A DNA stretch of 64,000 nucleotides from Conexibacter sp. CPCC 205762 (GTDB lineage: Bacteria; Actinomycetota; Thermoleophilia; Solirubrobacterales; Solirubrobacteraceae), in NCBI RefSeq assembly GCF_030646155.1, contig NZ_JAUTDN010000021.1, positions 23,532-87,531 on the forward strand, given 5' to 3'. Positions 17,651 through 25,752 of the stretch are shown piece by piece; the stretch's first letter is position 1, and every line of letters starts with the position of its first letter. Made by a program: the position numbers and the translations under genes. The notes under the pieces are model-generated. The model was given only the letters and a program-made list of their open reading frames with translations, was not told the DNA's origin and did no database searches.

Positions 17651-19141
17651 ATGGAGTCACGGATCGACCGTCGCCGCTTTCTCGGCACCGCCGGCGCTGC
17701 CGGCGCCGCTGCCGTCGCGGCGAGCACCGCCCAACCCGCCCCCGCGCAGGCCGCCTCGCGCGCCGCGCGCGCGGCGCAGACGCCCGACGGGCCGAACGTG
17801 CTGGTGCTGGTGATCGACTCGCTCCGCTACGACCACGTCGGCGTCAACGGCAGCAAGGTCAGGACGCCGAACATCGACGCGCTCGCGCGCGAGAGCCTGC
17901 GCTTCACGCGCGCCTTCCCCGAGGCGATGCCGACCGTGCCGGCGCGCCGCTCGCTGATGACGAGCCGCCGCGTCTACCCCTGGAGCGGCTGGAAGCCGAC
18001 CCGCAACCTGCCCGGCACGCCCGGCTGGACCGGCCTCGGCGAGGGCGAGACGACCTGGCTGAGAGCGCTGAGCAAGGCCGGCTACTGGACCGGCTACGTG
18101 ACCGACAACCCCTTCCTCGGCTTCAACCCGACGTGGGCGCCGCTGCGCAGAAGCGTCGACCGCTTCATGCGCATCGGCGGGCAGGTCGGCGCGCTGCGGC
18201 CCTCCTCCTCGATCTCGCTCGCGAGCGCGCGTCACTGGCTTCCGCGCGACATGCAGACCGAGGCGTACGTCAGAGGGATGCGGCAGCACCTCGCCAACCT
18301 CTCCGGCGCGCGCGACGAGCGCGAGCAGTGCTGCGCCCGCGTCTTCAGCCACGCGCTCGACGTGCTCTCAAGCGCCCGCCGCGCGAGACGGCCGTTCGCG
18401 CTCGTCGTCGACTGCTTCGACCCGCACGAGCCGTGGGCGCCGGTGAAGAAGTACCGCGACCTATACCTCGACGCCAGCTACAGCGGCAACGAGCCCGGCA
18501 ACGTCCGCTACCGCCCGTCGAGATACCTCACCGCCGAGGAGCTGAGACGGCTGCCGGGGATCTACGCCGCGGCCGTCACGCAGACCGACGTCTGGCTCGG
18601 CCACTTCCTGTCGAAGTTCTACGACGCCGGCCTCGCCGACAGCACCGCGATCGTGCTGCTGAGCGACCACGGGATCGTGCTCGGCGAGCGCGGCTGGACT
18701 GGCAAGCCGGCGCTGGAGCTGCATCCGGAGCTGATCCACGTGCCGATGCTGCTGCGCGCGCCCGACCGCCGCCGCGGCGGTCAGAGCACGGACTACTTCT
18801 CCTCGCCGCACGACGTCGGCACGACGCTGCTGTCGATGACGGGGACGAGACGCCCCTCCTCGATGAACGGCTCAGACTTGTCACCGCTGCTGTCCTCCAG
18901 AGCGCCCGCCGAGGCGCGCCCGTTCTGGTTCGGCGGCTACGCCAACCACTGGTACTACCGCGACGGCCGCTGGGCGCTGATCGCCGACGGCAACAACCGC
19001 GGCCGCGAGCTGTTCGACCTGCGCAAGGACCCGGGCGAGCACAGCAACATCGCGCGCGACAACCTGCCGCTGCTGGATCAGATCTACAAGCGCGTGCTGA
19101 AGAGCGCCAAGCTCAGCCGCTTGCCGTACTTTGGACGCTGA
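17651..19141 (+). CDS. Tat-exported sulfatase-fold enzyme with Thr at the nucleophile position
   Basis: 496 residues from ATG 17651; an in-frame GTG at 17636 is the alternative. The N-terminus DRRRFLGTAG plus an Ala-rich stretch is a twin-arginine signal. The alkaline-phosphatase/sulfatase fold is clear: VLVIDSLRYDHVG (first metal Asp56), LLSDHG (second metal site) and WTGKPALELHPELIHVP. At the position of C/S-x-P-x-R the protein reads T-V-P-A-R (Thr95). Formylglycine cannot be made from Thr, so it is either a phosphatase- or phosphodiesterase-like member using Thr directly, or inactive as a sulfatase. It ends one base before the next sulfatase gene. Confidence 0.8.
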   Translation: MESRIDRRRFLGTAGAAGAAAVAASTAQPAPAQAASRAARAAQTPDGPNVLVLVIDSLRYDHVGVNGSKVRTPNIDALARESLRFTRAFPEAMPTVPARRSLMTSRRVYPWSGWKPTRNLPGTPGWTGLGEGETTWLRALSKAGYWTGYVTDNPFLGFNPTWAPLRRSVDRFMRIGGQVGALRPSSSISLASARHWLPRDMQTEAYVRGMRQHLANLSGARDEREQCCARVFSHALDVLSSARRARRPFALVVDCFDPHEPWAPVKKYRDLYLDASYSGNEPGNVRYRPSRYLTAEELRRLPGIYAAAVTQTDVWLGHFLSKFYDAGLADSTAIVLLSDHGIVLGERGWTGKPALELHPELIHVPMLLRAPDRRRGGQSTDYFSSPHDVGTTLLSMTGTRRPSSMNGSDLSPLLSSRAPAEARPFWFGGYANHWYYRDGRWALIADGNNRGRELFDLRKDPGEHSNIARDNLPLLDQIYKRVLKSAKLSRLPYFGR

Positions 19142-19142
19142 G

Positions 19143-20645
19143 ATGAAGGCCGGACGTGCACCGCTGGCCGCGCTCGCCGCGGCCATCATCCTGCTGCTCG
19201 CGCTCGCCGCGGGCGCCCAGGCCCAGAGCGGCCTCTCCACGACGAAGCCGAACATCGTCTTCGTGCTGACCGACGACCTCTCGTGGGACCTCGTCGACTA
19301 CATGCCCAACGTGCAGCAGCTGCGCAGCGAGGGCGTCACGTTCAGCAACTACATCGTCACCGACTCGCTCTGCTGCCCCTCGCGCGCCTCGATCCTGACG
19401 GGCAAGTACCCGCACAACACCGGGATCTACAAGAACACCGGCGCCGACGGCGGCTTCCTCGCCTTCCGCTCGCGCGGGCAGGAGCAGGCGACCTTCGCGA
19501 CCGCGCTGGCGGCGCAGGGCTATCGCACCGCGCTGATGGGCAAGTACATGAACCAGTACAATCCGATCAGCGTGAAGGACGCGGCCGGCAGGCCGTACAT
19601 CCCGCCGGGCTGGACCGACTGGCAGGGCGTCGGCAACGGCTATCCCGGCTACGGCTACCGGATGGTGCGCGACGACAGGGTCGTGCGCAGAGGCTGGCGC
19701 AGGCGCGACTACCTGACGACCGTGCTGCGCCGCGACGCGGTCGGCTTCGTCCGCTCGGCGGTCGGCAACGGGCAGCCGTTCATGCTCGAGCTGGCGAGCT
19801 TCGCGCCGCACACGCCGGCGACCCCGGCCCCGCGCGACGAGGGCCGCTTCGCGTCCGTGACGGCGCCGCGCAGCGCCGCCTTCGACGAGGTCGACCTGAG
19901 CGACAAGCCGAGCTGGCTGCGCAACCACGGCCGCCTGTCGCCCGGCCAGCAGGCGCGGATCGACGAGCTCTTCCAGCGCCGCGTCCGCTCGGTGCAGGCG
20001 GTCGATCGCGCGCTCGGCAAGATCCGCCGCGAGCTGAGAGCGCTCGGCGTCGAGCAGAACACCTACGTCGTCTTCAGCTCCGACAACGGCTTCCACATGG
20101 GCCAGCACCGGCTCACGCCCGGCAAGCTGACCGCGTACGACCCCGACATCCGCGTGCCGCTCGTCGTCGCCGGGCCGGGCGTGCCGGCCGGCAGCACGAT
20201 CGACGCGGTGGCGGAGAACGTCGACCTCTGCCCGACCTTCAGCGAGCTGGGCGGCGCTGTGGTGCCGGCGGCCGTCGACGGCCGCAGCCTGGTGCCGTTC
20301 CTGCGCGGCCAGCCGGCGCCGCTGGACTGGCGCGAGGCGGCGCTGGTCGAGCACCGCGGCGCGGTCACCTCGCCGGCCGACCCGGACTTCCCGCTGCGCG
20401 GCAGCGGCAACCCGCCGACGTACGAGGCGCTGCGCACGAGAGACCTGCTGTACGTCGAGTACGCCAACGGCGAGCGCGAGCTCTACGATCGGCGCGTGGA
20501 CCCGGACGAGCTGCAGAACATCGCGGGGGAGGCGTCGCCCGAGCGGCTGGCGGCGCTGTCGCAGCAGGTCTCGGCGATGCGCACCTGCGTCGGCGTCGGC
20601 TGCCGCGTCGCGGCGCGGATGGGCCGGGAGCTGCCGCTGCGATGA
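19143..20645 (+). CDS. Exported Cys-type sulfatase
   Basis: 500 residues. The signal sequence is about residues 8-27 (LAALAAAIILLLALAAGAQA). The sulfatase fold begins KPNIVFVLTDDLSWDL (metal Asp44/45) and contains the canonical C-x-P-x-R motif as C77-C78-P79-S80-R81 followed by ASILTG, so Cys77 can become formylglycine. FSSDNGFHMGQH supplies the second metal site. The C-terminus carries ELYDRRVDPDELQNI, a common sulfatase end. It is in an operon with the Thr-type paralogue (1-bp gap) and overlaps the phosphatase gene by ATGA. No formylglycine-generating enzyme is in the window. Substrate unknown. Confidence 0.9.
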   Translation: MKAGRAPLAALAAAIILLLALAAGAQAQSGLSTTKPNIVFVLTDDLSWDLVDYMPNVQQLRSEGVTFSNYIVTDSLCCPSRASILTGKYPHNTGIYKNTGADGGFLAFRSRGQEQATFATALAAQGYRTALMGKYMNQYNPISVKDAAGRPYIPPGWTDWQGVGNGYPGYGYRMVRDDRVVRRGWRRRDYLTTVLRRDAVGFVRSAVGNGQPFMLELASFAPHTPATPAPRDEGRFASVTAPRSAAFDEVDLSDKPSWLRNHGRLSPGQQARIDELFQRRVRSVQAVDRALGKIRRELRALGVEQNTYVVFSSDNGFHMGQHRLTPGKLTAYDPDIRVPLVVAGPGVPAGSTIDAVAENVDLCPTFSELGGAVVPAAVDGRSLVPFLRGQPAPLDWREAALVEHRGAVTSPADPDFPLRGSGNPPTYEALRTRDLLYVEYANGERELYDRRVDPDELQNIAGEASPERLAALSQQVSAMRTCVGVGCRVAARMGRELPLR

Positions 20646-21160
20646 CGACCCCGCCGCCCCCGGCGCACCTGCCGACGCGGATCCTGTTCGTCTGCCTCGG
20701 CAACATCTGCCGCTCGCCGACGGCCGAGGCGGTGATGCACCGGCTCGTGGAGGAGGCGGGCCTGGCCGGCGAGATCGCGCTCGCGAGCGCGGGGACGGGC
20801 GGCTGGCACGTCGGCAACCCGCCGGACGCACGCGCGACCGCGGCCGCCGCGACACGCGGCTTCGCGATGCAGAGCCTCGCCCAGCAGGTCACCGCCGCCG
20901 ACTTCGGCCGCCACGACCTGCTGATCGCGATGGACCGCGACAACGCCCGCACCCTGCGCGCGCTCGCGCCCGATCCCGAGGCCGCCGCGAAGGTCCACCT
21001 GCTGCGCGAGTACGACCCCGCCAGCGCCGGCTCTCCGGACCTCGACGTGCCAGACCCGTACTACGGCGGCGCCGACGGCTTCGACCACGTGCTCGACCTG
21101 GTCGAGGCCGCCTGCGCCGGCCTGCTCGAAGCGCTCCGCCGCGACGGTGCGGTGGCGTGA
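20642..21160 (+). CDS. Low-molecular-weight protein tyrosine phosphatase
   Basis: 172 residues. The P-loop VCLGNICRSP has the family C-x5-R (Cys18, Arg24) and the general-acid region DVPDPYYGG lies near residue 138. The start ATG overlaps the sulfatase stop (ATGA), so translation is coupled. The family dephosphorylates phosphotyrosine, in bacteria often linked to polysaccharide export or to free phospho-metabolites. Next to a fructosamine-kinase-like gene a metabolic phosphatase role is conceivable: in some bacteria such pairs act on glycated amines. That is inference. Confidence 0.9.
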   Translation: MTTPPPPAHLPTRILFVCLGNICRSPTAEAVMHRLVEEAGLAGEIALASAGTGGWHVGNPPDARATAAAATRGFAMQSLAQQVTAADFGRHDLLIAMDRDNARTLRALAPDPEAAAKVHLLREYDPASAGSPDLDVPDPYYGGADGFDHVLDLVEAACAGLLEALRRDGAVA

Positions 21161-21233
21161 GCGCGCTGGCGCCGCCGCCCCTGACGCGCGCGCCCACTGC
21201 CGCGCCGCGCCCCACCCGCGCGAGCGCCGCGCG

Positions 21234-22229
21234 ATGAGCGCCCTCGCCGACGCGCTCGCGGGCGCGCTCGGCGACGAGGTGCGCGAGCTGCGCCGCATCC
21301 CCGGCGGCTCGCTCAACGACGCCTGGGCGGCGACGCTGGCCAGCGGCGAGCGGATCTTCGTCAAGACGAGCGCCGACGCCGCGCCCGGCGTCTACACCGC
21401 CGAGGCGACCGGCCTGCGCTGGCTCGCCGCCGCCCGCGCCCTCCCGCTCCCGTTCCCGCGTGCGGTGCTCGACGCCGCCGCCCCCGCGCCTGATGCCCCC
21501 GCGCCTGATGCCCCCGCGCCTGATGCCCCCGCGCCTGACGCCGACGCCGCGCCGCCGATCCGCCTGCTCGCGCTCCCCTGGATCGACGCCGCCCCGCCCG
21601 CCCCCGACGCCGACGAGCGGCTCGGCCGCGGCCTCGCCCGCCTCCACGCCGCCGGCGCCAGCCGCTTCGGCGCGCCCGACGGCAGCTGGCGGATCGGCCC
21701 GATCTCGATCGCTGAGAGCGATGCCGCCGCCCCCGCAGCCGCCGCCCCCGCCGGGACGCGCGCCGGCGCCGCGACCTGGCCCGCCTTCTACGCCGAGCAT
21801 CGCCTGCGCCCGCTCGCCCGCCTCGCGCATGCCCGCGGCGGGCTCGACGACGCCGCCCTGCGCCTGACCGAGCGCGTGATCGAACGGCTGCACGGCGGCG
21901 AGCCGGGGATCGCCGGGCCGCCGGAGCCGCCGGCACGGCTGCACGGCGACCTCTGGGGCGGCAACGTGATGCACGGCCCCGACGGCGAGCCGTGGCTGAT
22001 CGACCCGGCCGCCCACGGCGGCCACCGCGAGGTCGACCTCGCCATGCTGCGCCTCTTCGGCGGCCCCGGCCCGCGCGCCTTCGCCGCCTACGAGGAGGTC
22101 GCCCCGCTCGCCCCCGGCGCCGCCGAGCGCGTCGCGCTGTGGCAGGCGGCGCCGCTGCTGCTGCACGCGGCGCTGTTCGGCGGCGGCTACGGCCCCCGCG
22201 CCGCCGCCGCCCTGCGCGGCTACGTCTGA
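21234..22229 (+). CDS. Fructosamine kinase family protein
   Basis: 331 residues from ATG at 21234; an upstream start at 21147 would add an Ala/Arg-rich stretch overlapping the phosphatase. Kinase features: IPGGSLNDAWAATLASG loop, FVKTS Lys, catalytic RLHGDLWGGNVM near residue 240 and LIDPAAHGGHREVDLAML. The family phosphorylates ketosamines (Amadori products) for deglycation. An insert of four PAPDA units (from residue 83) and an Ala/Pro-rich region near residue 165 make it longer than usual. It is the last gene of the sulfatase-phosphatase run. Confidence 0.85.
   Translation: MSALADALAGALGDEVRELRRIPGGSLNDAWAATLASGERIFVKTSADAAPGVYTAEATGLRWLAAARALPLPFPRAVLDAAAPAPDAPAPDAPAPDAPAPDADAAPPIRLLALPWIDAAPPAPDADERLGRGLARLHAAGASRFGAPDGSWRIGPISIAESDAAAPAAAAPAGTRAGAATWPAFYAEHRLRPLARLAHARGGLDDAALRLTERVIERLHGGEPGIAGPPEPPARLHGDLWGGNVMHGPDGEPWLIDPAAHGGHREVDLAMLRLFGGPGPRAFAAYEEVAPLAPGAAERVALWQAAPLLLHAALFGGGYGPRAAAALRGYV
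21480..21539 (+). repeat. Four 15-bp direct repeats encoding PAPDA
   Basis: Unit GCCCCCGCGCCTGAT repeats at 21480, 21495, 21510 and 21525 (last copy ends GAC). It lies inside the fructosamine kinase gene, in a loop between the N-lobe strands. In-frame slippage would change only loop length. Confidence 0.95.
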
Positions 22230-22406
22230 GGCCCTTCCTGTGACGTCGCGTGCTGGCCGCGCCAAGAGGCTTGGCCAGGGGGCGAGAAACGCTCGCGGCA
22301 GACTCTAGTGGCAATGCTCAGAACATCAGACCGGGTACGCCGGAGTCCTATCCGTAAGCGGATGATGCCTGGCGAGGGGGCCGAGTGGCGCGATAGCGTT
22401 GCGCGC

Positions 22407-23603
22407 ATGGACGACGAAGAAGACGTGAGCGGCATCGATTTGGCGGAGGAAGAGCTGGAGCCGCCGGCGGACAACCCGGTCGTCATCGAAAACGTCGCTG
22501 ACGATTCGGAGGGCGGTGACTTTGAGCACATCAGACCGCCGGATCGGCGGCTTATCACCCAGCCGTATGATCTCGCTATCGGCGATCTCGTCACCCAGGT
22601 GACGACAAGATCGCTCCACCTTCAGCCGGTCTACCAGCGCAAGTACGTCTGGGATAACCGCAAAGCAAGCAAGCTCGTGGAGAGCTTGCTCATCAACGTT
22701 CCGATTCCTGTGTGCTATCTGGCGGATGAAGCGGATGGCTCGCGGTCGGTGATCGACGGGCAGCAGCGTATGCGTTCGCTCGTTCGCTTTCTCGACAATC
22801 AGTTTGCGCTTACGGGGCTGGAGGTCCTCAGTGACCTGAACCGCAAGAAATTTCACAGACTCACCGAGCGGCAACAGCGTCTGATCCGCAACCGGACGAT
22901 ACGGTGCATCGTTATCACCGAGGACTCAGACCCGGAGATCCGATTTGACGTCTTCGAGCGTCTGAACACCGGGTCGGTGCCACTCAATGCACAGGAGCTG
23001 CGGAACAGTGTTTTCCGCGGATCGTTTAACACGATGCTCCGTGAAACAGCTCAGTCGTCTGAGTTCAGACGCTGTTTGGCGAATCGTGACGACAGTCGGA
23101 TGGCGTTTGAGGAACTGGTGCTTCGCTTTATGGCGCTCGACGAGCGTCTCGGGTTGTACCGACCAAATCTCAAGCGGTTCCTCAACAGCTACATGCGAGA
23201 CCATCACGACCTTGGCGAGAAGGCGCTGGAAGAGAAGCAACAGCGATTTCTTGCGACGGCAGAGAAGGCTTTCGTCGTGTTCGGCGGCGAATGCTTCCGT
23301 CGGGCCGAAGTCGATCAGGAGACGGACGAATGGGACTGGCGACCGACGGTCAACAGCGCGATGTTCGACGCCGTGATGCTCAATTTTGCGCGCGTTGACG
23401 CTCCACTTGCCGATTTCAGAAAAGCGCGCAGAGAGATCGAGCAGATGACGGCGTCCCTCACCTTCGACAACGATGACTTCGAGGATGCCATCTCGCGGGC
23501 AACCGGCGATCGCACGCGCCTCTTCACGCGTGTCTCCATCTATGCGAAGGAGCTGAGAAGACTCGGCTTTGAGTCGGCCATCCTCAGCGAGATCTCTGGG
23601 TGA
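22407..23603 (+). CDS. DUF262 (GmrSD N-terminal/ParB-like) protein
   Basis: 398 residues from ATG 22407 (MDDEEDVSGIDL); an in-frame GTG at 22308 would add an unlikely basic stretch. The DUF262 signature is intact: QPVYQRKYVW about 73-82, DGQQR 117-121 and FERLNTGSVPLNAQELRN about 190. The DGQQR residues resemble the nucleotide-hydrolysing ParB/sulfiredoxin-type site of GmrSD. There is no C-terminal DUF1524 HNH domain; a HEPN gene follows after 3 bp instead. Base composition is visibly lower in GC and codon use more mixed than in flanking genes, pointing to horizontal transfer. A phage-defence role is likely from family knowledge. Confidence 0.85.
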   Translation: MDDEEDVSGIDLAEEELEPPADNPVVIENVADDSEGGDFEHIRPPDRRLITQPYDLAIGDLVTQVTTRSLHLQPVYQRKYVWDNRKASKLVESLLINVPIPVCYLADEADGSRSVIDGQQRMRSLVRFLDNQFALTGLEVLSDLNRKKFHRLTERQQRLIRNRTIRCIVITEDSDPEIRFDVFERLNTGSVPLNAQELRNSVFRGSFNTMLRETAQSSEFRRCLANRDDSRMAFEELVLRFMALDERLGLYRPNLKRFLNSYMRDHHDLGEKALEEKQQRFLATAEKAFVVFGGECFRRAEVDQETDEWDWRPTVNSAMFDAVMLNFARVDAPLADFRKARREIEQMTASLTFDNDDFEDAISRATGDRTRLFTRVSIYAKELRRLGFESAILSEISG

Positions 23604-23606
23604 GAG

Positions 23607-24317
23607 ATGGCGACGTCACAGGCGTGGGGCGACTTCATCGTCAATCTGCGGGAGGCGGTGCAGTTGCTCGTCGCCAATCCGTCGAGCCCGACGATGCAGC
23701 GCAGCATGCCGAAACCTGATCGGCGCCGGGGAGGCCATTCCGGTGCGCTCTCGATGGCTATGACAAAAGGATGTGTCATGTTGGTCAGCGGCCGCCTTCA
23801 AGGGTGTCTTGAGTCGCAGGCCCAGGAGTTCCTCGAACGCATCGACCAGAGTGGTACCGCGACCAGAAAGCTGCCTGAGGTGCTGCGTGCCGAGCTCTGT
23901 GAGCGCTACATGGATCGGCGCAAGGCGAAGCCCGAACAACTCGCTGAAATGCACCGGCGGTATGCGGTTTTGTGGATCGAAGAAGCTTCGCTTCCCGCCG
24001 GGACTCTGAGAACCGACTCGCTTCCGGACCGGGTCTGGAACCCATGGCCCGAAAAGGCGCAGGCGCTGCTGAGACGCTGTGACATCAACCTCTTCGAACG
24101 GATCGAAACCAAGCACGGCTCGCGGTATCTGAGAGATCTCAAGGAGTACGGGGGCGAGCTGGTCACCTATCGCAACGATGTCGCGCATGGCGGCGAACCG
24201 GCATTGTGGACAGTCACCGATGTGCTGCTGCGAATTCGGTGGGCGCAGCGGCTTGCTCGCCATTGTGACGCGGCGCTTGGAGATAAGCTCGAGGCGGTCA
24301 CCGGGAGAGGGTGGTGA
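23607..24317 (+). CDS. HEPN-like nuclease domain protein (MAE_28990/MAE_18760 type)
   Basis: 236 residues. A C-terminal helical domain holds R-N-D-V-A-H (Arg189 to His194), the R-x4-H signature of HEPN ribonucleases, in YRNDVAHGG. Upstream are LSMAMTKGCVMLVSGRLQGCLESQ (helix 1 area) and ETKHGSRYLRDLKEYGGELV. Proteins of this kind occur directly after DUF262 genes. It starts 3 bp after that stop and shares its lower GC. Likely roles are the RNase effector of a toxin or abortive-infection pair, with the DUF262 protein as sensor or partner. Family assignment is from motif and context, without alignment. Confidence 0.75.
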   Translation: MATSQAWGDFIVNLREAVQLLVANPSSPTMQRSMPKPDRRRGGHSGALSMAMTKGCVMLVSGRLQGCLESQAQEFLERIDQSGTATRKLPEVLRAELCERYMDRRKAKPEQLAEMHRRYAVLWIEEASLPAGTLRTDSLPDRVWNPWPEKAQALLRRCDINLFERIETKHGSRYLRDLKEYGGELVTYRNDVAHGGEPALWTVTDVLLRIRWAQRLARHCDAALGDKLEAVTGRGW

Positions 24318-24320
24318 CTG

Positions 24321-24348
24321 GCTGGCGATCGACCAGTCGATCGCCAGC
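24321..24348. terminator. Bidirectional terminator hairpin
   Basis: A perfect 13-bp inverted repeat: GCTGGCGATCGAC (24321-24333), CA, GTCGATCGCCAGC (24336-24348). It lies in the 38 bp between two convergent stops (HEPN gene and CFA-type methyltransferase). No T-tract. Confidence 0.7.
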
Positions 24349-24355
24349 GCTCCGT

Positions 24356-25630
24356 CTACTTCCCCAGCGCCGACTGCCCTCTGCCGTCCGCGCCCGCCGG
24401 CGTCTGGCCCGGCAGCACGTCCGGGCCGGGCTTCTGCGCCCGCACCTGGTAGATCCCGATGAAGCCGGTCAGGAAGCCGTTGCGGGCCGTGCGCAGGTAG
24501 AGCCGCCAGACGCGGATCCGCTCCTCGCCGGCCAGCGCCGTCGCCTCGTCGAGGCGCGCGTCGAGGTTCTCGTACCAGTGCCGCAGCGTCTCGGCGTAGT
24601 CGTTCGCGAAGCCCTCGACGTGCTGCGCGACGAAGCCGGCGCGCTCGATCGCGAGCAGGTTGCGGCTGAGGTGCAGCGGCGCGCCGTCGGGGAAGACGTA
24701 GCGCTCGGAGAACGGCCCCGCCTTCGGATCGCTGTGACGCAGGCGCGTGATGCCGTGGTTGAGCAGCCGCCCGCCCGGCTTCAGCGCGGCGTACAGGACG
24801 CGCGCGTACTCGTCGAGGTTGTCCTCGCCGACGTGCTCGACCATGCCGATCGAGGAGACGGCGTCGAACTGCTCGTCGCCGAGGTCGCGGTAGTCCTGCA
24901 CGCGGATGTCGATCTTGTCGGCGAGGCCGGCGGCGGCGACGCGTCTGCGCGCGATCTCCGCCTGCGGCTGCGACAGCGTGATCCCCACGACTGAGACGCC
25001 GTAGTGCCGCGCCGCGTGGATCGCCATGCTGCCCCAGCCGCAGCCGACGTCGAGCAGCCGCTCGCCCGCTCTGAGCCCGAGCTTGGCGGCGACGAGGTCG
25101 AGCTTCGTCTCCTGCGCCTCGGCGAGCGTGCTCGCGCCGCGCGAGAAGACGGCGCACGAGTACGTCATGTCGTCGCCGAGGAACAGTCTGAAGAACTCGT
25201 TGGAGACGTCGTAGTGGTGGCGGACGGCCTGGGCGTCGCGCTCACGCGAGTGCGGCTTGCCGCTGAGGATGATCTCGGCGTTGGGCCGCTTCGGCGGGCG
25301 CGTCAGCCCGACGGCGCGGGCGGCGGCGACCATCAGCCGTGTCTTCGCCTTGCCGTCGATCGGGGCCGGCTTCCACTCCTGCAGCAGATCCATCGCGGCG
25401 TCGATGTCGTTCGGCACGATCTCGCCGGAGACGTAGGCGCGGCCGATCCCGAGCTGGCCGGGTGCGCGCAGCGCGTGCGCGACCGCGCGCGGCGATCTGA
25501 TCGTGAACTCGAGACCGCGGCCGCCGGTCGCGGGCAGCACGCTGCCGTCCCAGAAGCGGACGCTGAAAGGACGGTCGGGGAAGGCGCGCTCCACCTCCTG
25601 GCGGAGCGGCTTGGTCACGGCGAAGGGCAT
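24356..25630 (-). CDS. Cyclopropane-fatty-acyl-phospholipid synthase family methyltransferase
   Basis: 424 residues. The CFA/mycolic-acid cyclopropane synthase architecture is complete: an N-terminal lipid-binding region with IGRAYVSGEI (about 63-72), then HHYDVSNEFF (about 138), MTYSCAVF, SAM motif LLDVGCGWGS (about 193-202), SSIGMVEHVG (about 255) and a Tyr/Trp-rich C-terminal region (RHWYENLDARL). The enzyme adds a methylene or methyl group from SAM to unsaturated phospholipid chains at the membrane. The upstream region is shared with a divergent alpha/beta hydrolase (122 bp). A short Gly/Ala tail ends the protein. Confidence 0.9.
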   Translation of the reverse strand: MPFAVTKPLRQEVERAFPDRPFSVRFWDGSVLPATGGRGLEFTIRSPRAVAHALRAPGQLGIGRAYVSGEIVPNDIDAAMDLLQEWKPAPIDGKAKTRLMVAAARAVGLTRPPKRPNAEIILSGKPHSRERDAQAVRHHYDVSNEFFRLFLGDDMTYSCAVFSRGASTLAEAQETKLDLVAAKLGLRAGERLLDVGCGWGSMAIHAARHYGVSVVGITLSQPQAEIARRRVAAAGLADKIDIRVQDYRDLGDEQFDAVSSIGMVEHVGEDNLDEYARVLYAALKPGGRLLNHGITRLRHSDPKAGPFSERYVFPDGAPLHLSRNLLAIERAGFVAQHVEGFANDYAETLRHWYENLDARLDEATALAGEERIRVWRLYLRTARNGFLTGFIGIYQVRAQKPGPDVLPGQTPAGADGRGQSALGK

Positions 25631-25752
25631 GCGTTCACGCTATCGGTTCGATGGTTGTCGATGCAAGATGGTGTTCGGCCGAAATCCGGCGCGGAGGCTA
25701 TCGCCGGACCGGACCGGCTCGCGCAGGCCCTCGCGCGGGTACGGTCCTGAAG

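Noticed and set aside
25651..25752. N-terminal extension of the alpha/beta hydrolase
   Set aside because: Cys/Arg/Gly-rich and not hydrolase-like; it falls in the divergent promoter region.
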